A stretch of 56,796 nt of DNA from Actinotignum sanguinis. GTDB taxonomy: Bacteria > Actinomycetota > Actinomycetes > Actinomycetales > Actinomycetaceae. A program made the translations under genes and the position numbers. The notes beneath the pieces are model-generated. The model made no database searches, was not told where the DNA came from, and worked only from the letters and a program-made list of their open reading frames with translations. Shown piece after piece: positions 44,976 to 53,166 of this stretch (within the stretch, counting starts at the first letter, position 1; the number at the start of each line of letters is the position of its first letter). The stretch spans positions 1 through 56,796 of the forward strand of contig NZ_QDIE01000012.1 in the NCBI RefSeq assembly GCF_003957255.1. The letters run 5' to 3'.

Positions 44976-45662
44976 ATGGCTCGCCGGCTTGCCGATGATC
45001 TGGCTGACCACCTGCGCGAACGCATCCTTTCCGGAAATATAGCGCCGGGGGAGCGCCTGGCCGAAGCCGCGATTGCGGAGGAGTATTCGGTGGCGCGTTC
45101 CACCGCCCGCATCGCGGTGGAATCGCTTATCGCGGATGGATTAGTGGAGCGCGAAGCGCGGAAACACCCGCGGGTCGTGACCGTGCGCAGCTCCGAAATT
45201 CCGGAGATTGTGGCGCTCTTGGATATCAGTGAATCCCTGGCCCTGGCGCGGATTATGGCCGGCCACCCGGATCTGCGCCCGCTGCGCGCGGCCCGCGGGG
45301 AGCAACCCAGTCGGGTGCTGCACACCCTGGTAGAAGTGTCCGGTTCCAAACGCCTGGAAATACTCCACCGCCCGCTCACGTTCCACACTATTTTGTATGC
45401 GGCTAGCTGCGCTGATGCCGCTTCTACGAATACCGGGGTGCGCGGCACCGCTACCGGGCGCGCTCATACCAGCCATCCCGCGGTTGAAGATCCCGCAGTG
45501 GCTCAGTCTCAACATCAGCTGATTGACGCGGTTTTGCTCGGGCAGGAGAGCGCCTGGGAGGCGCTACGCGCTTTGCAACGGGCGCGCCAGGCCCGGCTCG
45601 GCGTGGAGGCGGGCGCGGCGCTTTCGGGTACCGGCGGCGTTAGCCAGCAAAAGGCAAGGTAG
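44976..45662 (+). CDS. GntR-family transcriptional regulator (FadR/FCD-like)
   Basis: 228 aa. N-terminal winged HTH (about 5-70: LRERILSGNIAPGERLAEAAIAEEYSVARSTARIAVESLIADGLVER). The C-terminal part is mainly helical with His residues in LTFHTILY and SQHQLIDAV, as in FCD effector domains, but part of the domain is irregular (Ala/Thr/Gly-rich near 145-165). Such proteins usually repress and respond to carboxylic acids. SD AAAGGAG before ATG. It ends 23 nt inside the convergent SMP-30 gene. Proposed ligand of the AAACTGAC palindromes. Confidence 0.88.
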   Translation: MARRLADDLADHLRERILSGNIAPGERLAEAAIAEEYSVARSTARIAVESLIADGLVEREARKHPRVVTVRSSEIPEIVALLDISESLALARIMAGHPDLRPLRAARGEQPSRVLHTLVEVSGSKRLEILHRPLTFHTILYAASCADAASTNTGVRGTATGRAHTSHPAVEDPAVAQSQHQLIDAVLLGQESAWEALRALQRARQARLGVEAGAALSGTGGVSQQKAR

Positions 45663-46488
45663 GCTGGCCGGCTACCGGTCCGTCCATCCACCACAGTGCT
45701 CCCGCGCCCCGCGAATCATCATTTTCGCGCGAGACGGTCACGAAAACATCCTTGCCGTCCTTCCCGCCCAGGGTTACCGCGGTGGTCCCGGTGACCGGGA
45801 GTTGGTATTCCTGCACGGTCTGTCCGCTCGGATCAAGTACCCGGATGATTCCAGCCCGGTTGAGGGCTACCCACACATTTCCTTCGCTATCCACGGTCAG
45901 CCCGTCCGGGCTCGCGCCTTCCACGCGGTGGAAGTCGCTGCGGTGGTGGAGGTTGCCTGCGTCGTCGACCTCAAAAACAGAAATGGCGCGCGTGGAGGTG
46001 TCGATGTAGTAGGCGCGGGTGCGGTCTGGCGAAAAGCCGATGCCGTTCGAGGTGGTGACCGAATCCAGCACCACGCTGACCTCGAGGGCAGGGGAGATGC
46101 GGTAGAGACGCGCGGTACCGCGGGTGGTGGCATCGCGCGTATACGGCATGGAGCCGGCGTAGAGGTAGCCCCACGGGTCCGCGGTGCCTTCGTTCATGCG
46201 GTAAGCCGGGCTGTTCCACAGGGTGGTGGCTTCGCGCGGGGCGGCCGTGGCGGTATCGGCTAAGGCCAGGCCGCGTTCGGTGGCGACGACGTAACCTCCG
46301 CCGGTGCGCGGGCGCACAAATGCTGCGATTTTCGAGCCGGTGGCCAGGCGATCCACCCCGCCATCGCTACGCAGGGTAAGCAGATCGCCGGCGAGCATAT
46401 CCACGAAACGCAGCCCGCCCCAGGAACTCGACCACACCGGGCCTTCGGCGTGGAAAGCGACCACGTCGGTAATTTGTTCAAAAGCCAT
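45640..46488 (-). CDS. SMP-30/gluconolactonase/LRE family protein
   Basis: 282 aa. A six-bladed propeller pattern: AEGPVWSSSWGGLRFVDM at the start (metal-ligand Glu), NEGTADPWGYLYAGSM in the middle (Asn), TTSNGIGFSPDRTRAYYIDT and SPDGLTVDSEGNVWVAL with the Asn and Asp metal ligands. The family hydrolyses sugar lactones with a divalent metal. It neighbours the GntR and OPA genes, suggesting sugar-acid use. A tandem repeat lies upstream (46523-46576). Confidence 0.9.
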   Translation of the reverse strand: MAFEQITDVVAFHAEGPVWSSSWGGLRFVDMLAGDLLTLRSDGGVDRLATGSKIAAFVRPRTGGGYVVATERGLALADTATAAPREATTLWNSPAYRMNEGTADPWGYLYAGSMPYTRDATTRGTARLYRISPALEVSVVLDSVTTSNGIGFSPDRTRAYYIDTSTRAISVFEVDDAGNLHHRSDFHRVEGASPDGLTVDSEGNVWVALNRAGIIRVLDPSGQTVQEYQLPVTGTTAVTLGGKDGKDVFVTVSRENDDSRGAGALWWMDGPVAGQPTLPFAG

Positions 46489-46522
46489 GGTCTCCAGCGT
46501 AGGCGAGCGCGCCGAGGCTGGC

Positions 46523-46576
46523 TAGCCGCACACGGGTAGTGCGCCGGGTCTAGTTAGCCGCACACAGTAGCGCGCC
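46523..46576. repeat. two-copy tandem repeat, 32-bp period
   Basis: TAGCCGCACACGGGTAGTGCGCC (given in parts: TAGCCGCACAC then GTAGTGCGCC) at 46523-46545 recurs at 46555-46576 with few changes. It lies in the promoter region of the SMP-30 gene and downstream of the lactate permease gene. Confidence 0.5.
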
Positions 46577-46578
46577 CG

Positions 46579-48327
46579 CTACGCGGTAATGAAGCCGAGC
46601 ACCCCGCTCGCCGCCAGCACAACGACGAGTGTGAGGAGGGCGAGTAACCCGAGGGAATACGCAGCGCCGCGGCGCAGAAGCTCGGGTTCGCTACCCGGGG
46701 CGCGCACCGCGGTAGCCGCAATCGCGAGGTTTTGCGGGCTCACGATTTTCCCGAGCCCGCCCCCGAGTTGGTTTGCGGCCAGGAGGAGATGCGGGTCGAT
46801 GCCGGCCCCGGCCGCGGCGGTGGCTTGCAGGTTCCCGAAGAGCGCGGCCGAGGAGGTGGCCGAGCCGGTCACCGCGGTGCCGATCCAGCCCAGGAACGCG
46901 GAGAGCGCCGCGAAAGCGGTGCCGGCCAGGGCCATGAAAGCGCCGATGGCCTGGGTCTGACCGGAGAAATTCATGACGTAGGCGAGGGCCATAATGGTGG
47001 CAATCGTTCCCACGGTGACGGCCAGGTTCGCCACGGTGGCGCCCAGGGTAGCCAAGCCGGTGCGGAAAGAATAGGGGTAACGCCCGCCGGAGGAGCAGCG
47101 TGCGTACACGGCAGTGACCACCACTCCGGTGAGGAAAAGCATCGTCCCCGGGGAGGAGAGCCAGTTGAACGTAAAGGTGGTGGTGCTCAGAGCGTTACCG
47201 GCCTGGTCCACCAGGTGCCCGTGCAGGCCGGGCCAACCGAAGCTGATATCGGTTTGGGCCAGGAATTCGATGCGGCGCGGGCCGGTCGGGCCGGGCACGG
47301 TGACCCGCCACAACTTCGTGACCGCGAGGACCACCACAACCAGCAGGTAGGGAAGCAATCCCAAAAATACCCGGCTCGCGGAAATCTTCTCGCGGGCGGG
47401 GGCACTGGCGAATTCGGCCGGGGTGTGGGCCGGGTGCCAGCGCGTGAGCAGCACTGCCGTGAGCGCGAAGGAGAGGAGGGAGGCGATTACCGCGATAAGT
47501 TCGTGAGAAATGAAATTCGAGGCGATCACGTGCCCGGCCACCATGCCGATTCCGGCGGTGAGGGCCACCGGCCAGGTGTCTTTTACCCCGCGTTTGCCAT
47601 CCACGATAAAGACGAGGAGGAGGGGAACGCCCACGGCTACCACGGGGATAATGCGCCCGGCCACCGCGGCTACGTCCATGGGATCGGCCACCCCGCCCAT
47701 GCGGGCCACGGTGGTGAGGGGGATACCCATCGCGCCCAGGGCCACGTTAATGCCGTTGCCTACCATGGTGGCCAGCGCGGCCTTGACCGGGGGCAAGCCG
47801 ATGGCAAGTAGCATGGCGCAGCTGATGGCTACCGGCGCGCCAAAACCGGCCAGCCCTTCAATGAGGCCGCAGAAAATGAAGCCGATGAGGATAGTTTGCA
47901 CTCGCATATCACCGCGGCCCAGCGCTGCGAAAACGGCCTGGACGTCTTTGCTGCGCCCTGAACTTTCGGTGAGGTTATACAGCCACACCGCCATGATGAC
48001 GATGTAGCAAATGGGGAAGAGTCCGAATGCCGCTCCTTGGAGTGCGGAGAGCCCCGCTAGCTCAGCTGGCATCCCGAAACCGGTCACGGCGATGACCAGG
48101 GCCAGACCGAGGGAAATAAGGGAGCACCAGTGGGTGGCGACGGAAAATACTCCCAGGAGCACGAAGAACACCAGGAGCGGAAGCGCCGCCAGAAGGGCGG
48201 AAAGCCACAGTTGGCCGCCGACCGCATCGGGCGCGGGCGTGAAGGTAGCGCCGGTGAGGAGCGTGGAAGTGGGGAAGAGGGCGGAAAGCGGGCTCGGCAC
48301 GGCGAGCAGCGCGGGGCTACAAGGCAT
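46579..48327 (-). CDS. lldP: L-lactate permease
   Basis: 582 aa with about 13 TM segments. FGLFPICYIVIMAVWLYNLTE, FCGLIEGLAGFGAPVAIS and IGLPPVKAALATMVGNG are hallmarks of the LctP/LldP family, and AANQLGGGLGKIVSPQNLAIA is the conserved C-terminal block. It imports L- or D-lactate, and in some members glycolate, with protons. ATG 48327 is preceded by AAAGGA and, 6 nt further, TACGAT, so it may be leaderless. No lactate dehydrogenase gene lies in the window. Confidence 0.93.
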   Translation of the reverse strand: MPCSPALLAVPSPLSALFPTSTLLTGATFTPAPDAVGGQLWLSALLAALPLLVFFVLLGVFSVATHWCSLISLGLALVIAVTGFGMPAELAGLSALQGAAFGLFPICYIVIMAVWLYNLTESSGRSKDVQAVFAALGRGDMRVQTILIGFIFCGLIEGLAGFGAPVAISCAMLLAIGLPPVKAALATMVGNGINVALGAMGIPLTTVARMGGVADPMDVAAVAGRIIPVVAVGVPLLLVFIVDGKRGVKDTWPVALTAGIGMVAGHVIASNFISHELIAVIASLLSFALTAVLLTRWHPAHTPAEFASAPAREKISASRVFLGLLPYLLVVVVLAVTKLWRVTVPGPTGPRRIEFLAQTDISFGWPGLHGHLVDQAGNALSTTTFTFNWLSSPGTMLFLTGVVVTAVYARCSSGGRYPYSFRTGLATLGATVANLAVTVGTIATIMALAYVMNFSGQTQAIGAFMALAGTAFAALSAFLGWIGTAVTGSATSSAALFGNLQATAAAGAGIDPHLLLAANQLGGGLGKIVSPQNLAIAATAVRAPGSEPELLRRGAAYSLGLLALLTLVVVLAASGVLGFITA

Positions 48328-48333
48328 TCCTTT

Positions 48334-48339
48334 ATCGTA
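48334..48339 (-). promoter_or_regulatory. -10 box (TACGAT) of lldP
   Basis: Read on the minus strand, TACGAT lies 6 nt before ATG 48327. The divergent esterase promoter is 20 bp away. Confidence 0.5.
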
Positions 48340-48358
48340 CCGGGGCGGGAGCTGCCTT

Positions 48359-48364
48359 TATGAT
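48359..48364 (+). promoter_or_regulatory. -10 box (TATGAT) of a leaderless promoter for the esterase gene
   Basis: A near-consensus TATGAT ends 6 nt before ATG 48371; no Shine-Dalgarno. It fixes the start, as the frame is open to 48011 through the opposite gene. Confidence 0.6.
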
Positions 48365-48370
48365 GACCTT

Positions 48371-49450
48371 ATGGCTAGCCCGGACGTGAGATTATCCGCC
48401 GCGATGCGCGCGGCCCTGGCGCAAGATGCGCGGCTGGCTCTGCCGCATTGCGGGCACGGAGAACCCGCCGCGATGCAGGCACGCTACGAAGCCGAGCACC
48501 GCTGGTGGAATGAAGGCGGCCCGGAAGTGGCCTGGCACGCGGAGCAGCTTTCTACCCGGCACGGCGCGATCCCGGTGCGCTTTTATCGGCCCGGATGCCG
48601 GTCACTTTCACCCGCGGGATCAGGTACGACGACGCAGCTCCCGGCGGGTGCCACCCGGCCTATCATCGTGTATCTGCACGGCGGGAGTTACTGTGTGGGC
48701 AGTCCGGCCACCCATGACCGCCTCACCCGCGAACTTGCTGCGGCTACCGGATGCGTGGTGGTCAGCGTGGACTACACGCTGGCGCCCCGCGCGCGCTATC
48801 CGCGCATATCTGAGGAATGTGAGGATGCGGTTGTGGAGCTGGCCCGGCGATACCCCGGGTATCCCATCGTGCTGGCGGGGGATTCGTGCGGGGCAACCTT
48901 GAGCCTGGGAACCTGGTGGCGGCTAGCGCGGCGGGCTGGCGAGGATGGGGCCGGTGCGGATGTGTGCCAGCGCGCAGCCCGGAGGCTGGCTGCTAAGCGG
49001 ATAGTCGCGCTCGTTTTGTACTACGGTGAATACGGTTTGCCCGCCACTGCCGTGGCGCCCGATAGCGCGAGTGACGCCGATGGCACAGGCGGCGCCGATG
49101 GTATGAGTCCCGCTGACCGCGCCTACTATGATTCCCTCTACTTTTCTTCTCCCACCGAGCGGGCCGCGGCCCCGGATATCGCGCTGCTACGCACCGAGCT
49201 GCGCGGTTGCCCTCCCGTTTTCCTCGCGGTCGGGGAGTGTGATCCGCTCGTGGCCGATACCCGGGCTCTCGCCGCGCATCTCGAGGCACGCGCCGTGCGC
49301 ACGCACGTGGAGGTTGTGCCCGGGGTGATGCATGCTTTTCTCCAGCGGGTGCGGTTACTGCCCGAAGCTGAGCGCATCATCGCTCATACCGCAGCGTTTC
49401 TAGCTGACGTTCTGGACTGCTCCGGCGCTCGCACCCGCAGCAATCGGTAG
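48371..49450 (+). CDS. alpha/beta hydrolase fold-3 esterase (HSL family)
   Basis: 359 aa. Oxyanion HGGSYCVGS (about 104-112), nucleophile Ser in LAGDSCGATL (about 178), Asp in VGECDPLV and His in VPGVMHAFLQR near the C-terminus: the hormone-sensitive-lipase-type carboxylesterase triad. An insertion of about 40 residues (Asp/Gly/Ala-rich) lies before residue 265. Cytosolic, substrate unknown. Convergent with mutY and overlapping it by about 50 nt. Confidence 0.9.
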   Translation: MASPDVRLSAAMRAALAQDARLALPHCGHGEPAAMQARYEAEHRWWNEGGPEVAWHAEQLSTRHGAIPVRFYRPGCRSLSPAGSGTTTQLPAGATRPIIVYLHGGSYCVGSPATHDRLTRELAAATGCVVVSVDYTLAPRARYPRISEECEDAVVELARRYPGYPIVLAGDSCGATLSLGTWWRLARRAGEDGAGADVCQRAARRLAAKRIVALVLYYGEYGLPATAVAPDSASDADGTGGADGMSPADRAYYDSLYFSSPTERAAAPDIALLRTELRGCPPVFLAVGECDPLVADTRALAAHLEARAVRTHVEVVPGVMHAFLQRVRLLPEAERIIAHTAAFLADVLDCSGARTRSNR

Positions 49451-50296
49451 GTGGTAGCGGCCAGCAACTTCCTGGGCGAGGCCGTCCTCGATGAGCGAGG
49501 CAAGGGCGGGAACGAATCGCTTTTCACTCAGGTGGCTAGCCCGAAGCAAGTCCGGGCGAGTATATCCACCACGGTGTTCACGCAAAACCGCCATGATTTT
49601 TCCGCGTGCTTCCCGCTGGGTTCCGGTGAATTTCTGGGTGGTGCGCGGGGCGGCATTCTGTGGTTTCCCAGCCGCTAGCCAGCGGCATTCCGCGCGCAGC
49701 GGGCATATTGCGCAAGCTGGTTCGCGTGCCGTGCACACCAGGGCACCCAGCTCCATCAGAGCCGCGTTCCAGCGTGCCGCGCCCGGACCATCCGAGGGAA
49801 CAAGCGCATCGGCCCGGGTGCGTTCCCGGACTGTTTGATGGGCGGGCGGCAGAGCGACGCCGTCGTACACCCGCGCGAGCACCCGGCGGATATTCGTATC
49901 GAGCACAACTGAGCGTCGCTGAAAGGCGAAGGCGAGGAGGGCGTCGGCCGTATAGGGACCGATGCCGGGGAGGGCAAGGAGGTCCTCGCGGGTGCGCGGG
50001 ACCTGGCCGCCGTGCCGTTCCACCAGGGCGATGGCGCATTCGCGCAGGCGCAGGGCGCGGCGTGGGTAACCGAGGCGCCCCCACATAATGAGCACATCGG
50101 CGGGCGCGGCCGCGGCGAGGTCGGCCGGGGTGGGCCAGCGTTCCAGCCAGGCCCGCCAGGCGGGTGCCACCCGGGCGACGGGGGTTTGTTGGCTCATCAC
50201 TTCGCATACGAGAATCGCCCACGGCGAGGTGCCGGGCGCGCGCCACGGTAGTGGCCGCGCTGCGCCGTCGTACCACGATAAAAGATTCTTGAGCAT
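49400..50296 (-). CDS. mutY: A/G-specific adenine DNA glycosylase
   Basis: 298 aa. Catalytic Glu in EVMSQQTPVARV (about 33), helix-hairpin-helix LPGIGPYTADALLAF, catalytic Asp in VVLDTNIRRVLARV (about 135) and the Fe-S cluster Cys pattern C-x6-C-x2-C-x5-C (about 186-202). It removes adenine mispaired with 8-oxoG. The usual C-terminal MutT-like domain is replaced by a short helical tail, as in other actinobacterial MutY. ATG 50296 begins the conserved LSWYDGAARPLPWR; upstream frame to 50386 is not conserved. Confidence 0.93.
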   Translation of the reverse strand: MLKNLLSWYDGAARPLPWRAPGTSPWAILVCEVMSQQTPVARVAPAWRAWLERWPTPADLAAAAPADVLIMWGRLGYPRRALRLRECAIALVERHGGQVPRTREDLLALPGIGPYTADALLAFAFQRRSVVLDTNIRRVLARVYDGVALPPAHQTVRERTRADALVPSDGPGAARWNAALMELGALVCTAREPACAICPLRAECRWLAAGKPQNAAPRTTQKFTGTQREARGKIMAVLREHRGGYTRPDLLRASHLSEKRFVPALASLIEDGLAQEVAGRYHLPIAAGASAGAVQNVS

Positions 50297-50339
50297 TATC
50301 TGTAGTGTGCCGGAAACGCGGGGAATATGCACGTTTTGG

Positions 50340-50345
50340 TACCGT
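50340..50345 (+). promoter_or_regulatory. -10 box (TACCGT) of a probable leaderless promoter
   Basis: TACCGT ends 6 nt before GTG 50352. It supports that start for the Arg-rich protein. Confidence 0.5.
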
Positions 50346-50351
50346 GGATCC

Positions 50352-51698
50352 GTGAAAGAAACGGGCGGAGAGCGCCGCGCGCACAAGCGGCCTACGGGTG
50401 CTGCGCCGCGGCGTGGCCGCGAGCAGCGGGAGGATCAGGCTGGGCGAGCCGCGCGCATGAAGCGCGGGGAGAATCAGCGCGAGCGCCCGGTTCGCGGAAA
50501 AGAGCGCGGCTCGGAGCGTCGCGCAGCCCCTTCGGCAGCATCGGAGCGCGGGCAGCGCAGCAATCGGGCGGGCATGCCGGCAGCTCGGCAGCGCGCTGGC
50601 GAAGCACGCACCGGGCAGTCGCGCGGTGATCAGAAGCGCGAAGGGCAACAAAGGCCAGCTCAGCAGGGTGCAAGCCGGCAGCGGCGAAACCCCCGGGATC
50701 ACGTAAACCGGGAGCGCGTCAACCGGGAGCGGGCGGGCCAAGCACGAGCGGGTCAAGAGCGGGAAATTCGGGAGCGTCGTGCGCGGGAACGTACTTCCCG
50801 GGAACGCGCGCCCCGGGAACGCGCTGGGCAGGCGCGTGCCGGGCAGCGCACTAGCCGGCAACGCCCGGCCCCTACCCGGCGGCGCCGTGCGTTGCCGGCC
50901 GGCCCGCGGCAGCAGAGGCAGGTCCGGGAAAAGGCTACGATTCTCGCCCGTTTGGAGCCGAAGCATTGGTTGTGGATTTTCGCTGCGCTCGCGGTGGTTA
51001 TTGGTGCGGTTGTGACGTTTAGGTTCGCGGCTTCGCGCTCTCAGGAACATGCGGAAGCCCAGGCTGCGGTTCCGACGGCTTTTTATGAGCCGGTGGCCTG
51101 CACTCCGGATATGCTGCGGATGCGGGTGACGAATAATGAACGCGGCGCGGGAGCGCCGGTGTCTTTCTCCGTGGAGCTGACGAATAAGTCGACCACGAAT
51201 CCGTGTTATGTGGATGCCGGGTGGGGCAACCTTAATGTGTCGATTACTTCCGGCGGGCATCAGGTGGCGAATACCGCGGCCTGCCGGGCCGGGGAGGAAC
51301 ACCGGCGTTTGCTGCTGGATCGTGGGATGGATGCCGTGACCACGGTGACGTGGCCGGGTGGGAACGAGGGCGCCGGGTGCGGTAGCTCGGGTTCGCTATC
51401 TACGCCGGGCACGTACAAGGCGGAAGCTATTTTTGCCGACGGCGCAGCTTCTCCCGCGACCGCGGTTTTTGAGCTGATGACCGGGGGCGGGGCGCAACCC
51501 GCTCGTCCGAATGATGAGGCCGGTTCTGAAGCGAGCACGGACGCCAGCCCGGCTCCCAGCGCGGAGGCGAATACCGCTGTGAACGGTGCGGAAGGCGCGG
51601 AAGGTGCTCCTCAAGGAACGGCACCCGCTCCGGAAACTGGTAACGGAGAAGGCGCCGAGGCACCTGCCCCGGAGGGTGATTCTGAAGCTGCAAACTAG
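50352..51698 (+). CDS. Arg-rich, single-TM protein with secreted C-terminal domain
   Basis: 448 aa; no named family recognised. Residues 1-195 are extremely rich in Arg, Gln, Glu and Ala, with RERAGQARAGQ present twice. TM at about 208-230 (WLWIFAALAVVIGAVVTF). The outside domain (about 240-385) has beta-rich Ig-like features (LRMRVTNNERGAGAPVSFSVELTNKS) and four Cys that could form two disulfides. It ends in an Ala/Glu/Pro tail. Orientation is basic side in. GTG 50352 is chosen because of the promoter; the frame to 50088 lies over mutY. A role near the cell envelope is likely, but unproved. Confidence 0.8.
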   Translation: MKETGGERRAHKRPTGAAPRRGREQREDQAGRAARMKRGENQRERPVRGKERGSERRAAPSAASERGQRSNRAGMPAARQRAGEARTGQSRGDQKREGQQRPAQQGASRQRRNPRDHVNRERVNRERAGQARAGQEREIRERRARERTSRERAPRERAGQARAGQRTSRQRPAPTRRRRALPAGPRQQRQVREKATILARLEPKHWLWIFAALAVVIGAVVTFRFAASRSQEHAEAQAAVPTAFYEPVACTPDMLRMRVTNNERGAGAPVSFSVELTNKSTTNPCYVDAGWGNLNVSITSGGHQVANTAACRAGEEHRRLLLDRGMDAVTTVTWPGGNEGAGCGSSGSLSTPGTYKAEAIFADGAASPATAVFELMTGGGAQPARPNDEAGSEASTDASPAPSAEANTAVNGAEGAEGAPQGTAPAPETGNGEGAEAPAPEGDSEAAN

Positions 51699-51752
51699 CT
51701 AGCTAGCCAGATCCTGCCGGTTGCTCTACTGCCTATGTGCGGTGGCTACCTC

Positions 51753-53129
51753 CTATTCGGTGGGGAGCACCGATTCCAGGGCCTGGCGTATATCCGCGCA
51801 GCGCTGCACCCGAATCCCCTCGGGTAGTTTCGAGCTATCGGTGCGTTCGGGAACAATCGCGAGGGTGAAACCGAGCCGGGCAGCTTCGTTGAGGCGTTGG
51901 GGGAGCCCGGTAACCGGGCGGAGCTCCCCGGTTAGAGCAACTTCCCCGATGGCGATCACTCCGGGGGCGAGTGGCAGATCCACGTAGGCCGAGGCCAGCG
52001 CCAAGGCAATAGCGGCATCCGCGGCCGGTTCACTGGCCTGCGCCCCACCCACCGTGGACACAAAAATATCTTTCTGATCCAAACTCAAGCCCAGGCGTGA
52101 CTGGAGTACCGCGACCATCATAGCCACCCGTGCGGAGAGCACCCCGGAATTGGTGCGCTGCGGCCGCCCGGAAGCAGGTACCACCAGCCCCTGTACTTCC
52201 ACCGGCATGGGCCGCCGCCCTTCGAGAGTCATGGATACGCAGGTGCCGGGCACCGTGTGATCACGGGCGGAGAGGAACAATCCGGACGGATCGGGAAGCC
52301 CCACAATTCCGTTTTCGGTGAGTTCAAAACACCCCACTTCATCGGTAGCGCCGTAGCGGTTCTTCACCGCGCGCACCAGGCGCAGCCGCGAGTGTTTATC
52401 CCCTTCAAACTGGCACACCACATCAACCAGATGTTCCAGAACGCGAGGCCCGGCAATGGAGCCATCTTTCGTGACGTGCCCGACCAACACCACCGGTAGA
52501 CCGTGCGTTTTGGCTACGCTCACGAGCGCCGCGGTGACGGCCCGCACCTGCGCCGGGCCACCGGCCGTTCCAGCTACCTCCGCATCGGCCAAGGTTTGCA
52601 CCGAGTCCACGATAAGCAGGGAAGGCCGGGCATTCTCAATATGCCCCAGAGCTCGCCCGATATCACTTTCCGAGGCAAGAAGCAGATGTTCATCCATCGC
52701 CCCGATGCGTTCCCCGCGCAGGCGTACTTGGGATGCGGATTCCTCCCCGGAGATGTAGAGAACCGGTGCCCGCCCCGCGCCCGCCGCAGCGCGCGCGGCC
52801 TTCGCCGCCACATCCAAAAGCAAGGTAGATTTCCCCACTCCCGGTTCCCCGGCGAGCAATACCACTGCCCCGGGAACTAAACCACCCCCGAGTACCCGAT
52901 CCAATTCAGATACCCCGGTAGGGATTTTTTGCGCGGCGGTAGCCGGCACGGAGGTAATAGGTTGCGCCGGTGAGGTAGGGGCTAACGCGGCCGGAGCTGC
53001 TGAGGGCGCGGCCGGACTCTGCTGCTCAAGCGTGCCCCACGAGCCGCACCGCGCGCAGCGGCCCATCCATTTGCCGGTGGACCACCCACACTCGCTGCAT
53101 TCGTACACGGTTGCCGGTTGTTTTGCCAT
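51753..53129 (-). CDS. radA: DNA repair protein RadA (Sms)
   Basis: 458 aa. Zinc finger CSECGWSTGKWMGRCARCGSW (about 10-30, given by its four Cys at CSEC and CARC), Walker A GEPGVGKSTL, ISGEESASQV, the RadA-specific KNRYG motif (about 262) and a Lon-like C-terminal domain. It drives branch migration in recombination. ATG 53129 is preceded by GGAGG, and by TAGGAT at 53136-53141, so it can be read both ways. The disA gene often found beside radA is not in the window. Confidence 0.95.
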   Translation of the reverse strand: MAKQPATVYECSECGWSTGKWMGRCARCGSWGTLEQQSPAAPSAAPAALAPTSPAQPITSVPATAAQKIPTGVSELDRVLGGGLVPGAVVLLAGEPGVGKSTLLLDVAAKAARAAAGAGRAPVLYISGEESASQVRLRGERIGAMDEHLLLASESDIGRALGHIENARPSLLIVDSVQTLADAEVAGTAGGPAQVRAVTAALVSVAKTHGLPVVLVGHVTKDGSIAGPRVLEHLVDVVCQFEGDKHSRLRLVRAVKNRYGATDEVGCFELTENGIVGLPDPSGLFLSARDHTVPGTCVSMTLEGRRPMPVEVQGLVVPASGRPQRTNSGVLSARVAMMVAVLQSRLGLSLDQKDIFVSTVGGAQASEPAADAAIALALASAYVDLPLAPGVIAIGEVALTGELRPVTGLPQRLNEAARLGFTLAIVPERTDSSKLPEGIRVQRCADIRQALESVLPTE

Positions 53130-53166
53130 GCCTCCATCCTAGAGGGGGCCTCCGACATAAAAATCG

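Noticed and set aside
50088-50351. N-terminal extension of the Arg-rich protein.
   Set aside because: It runs opposite the conserved 5' half of mutY; a -10 box 6 nt before GTG 50352 gives the better start.
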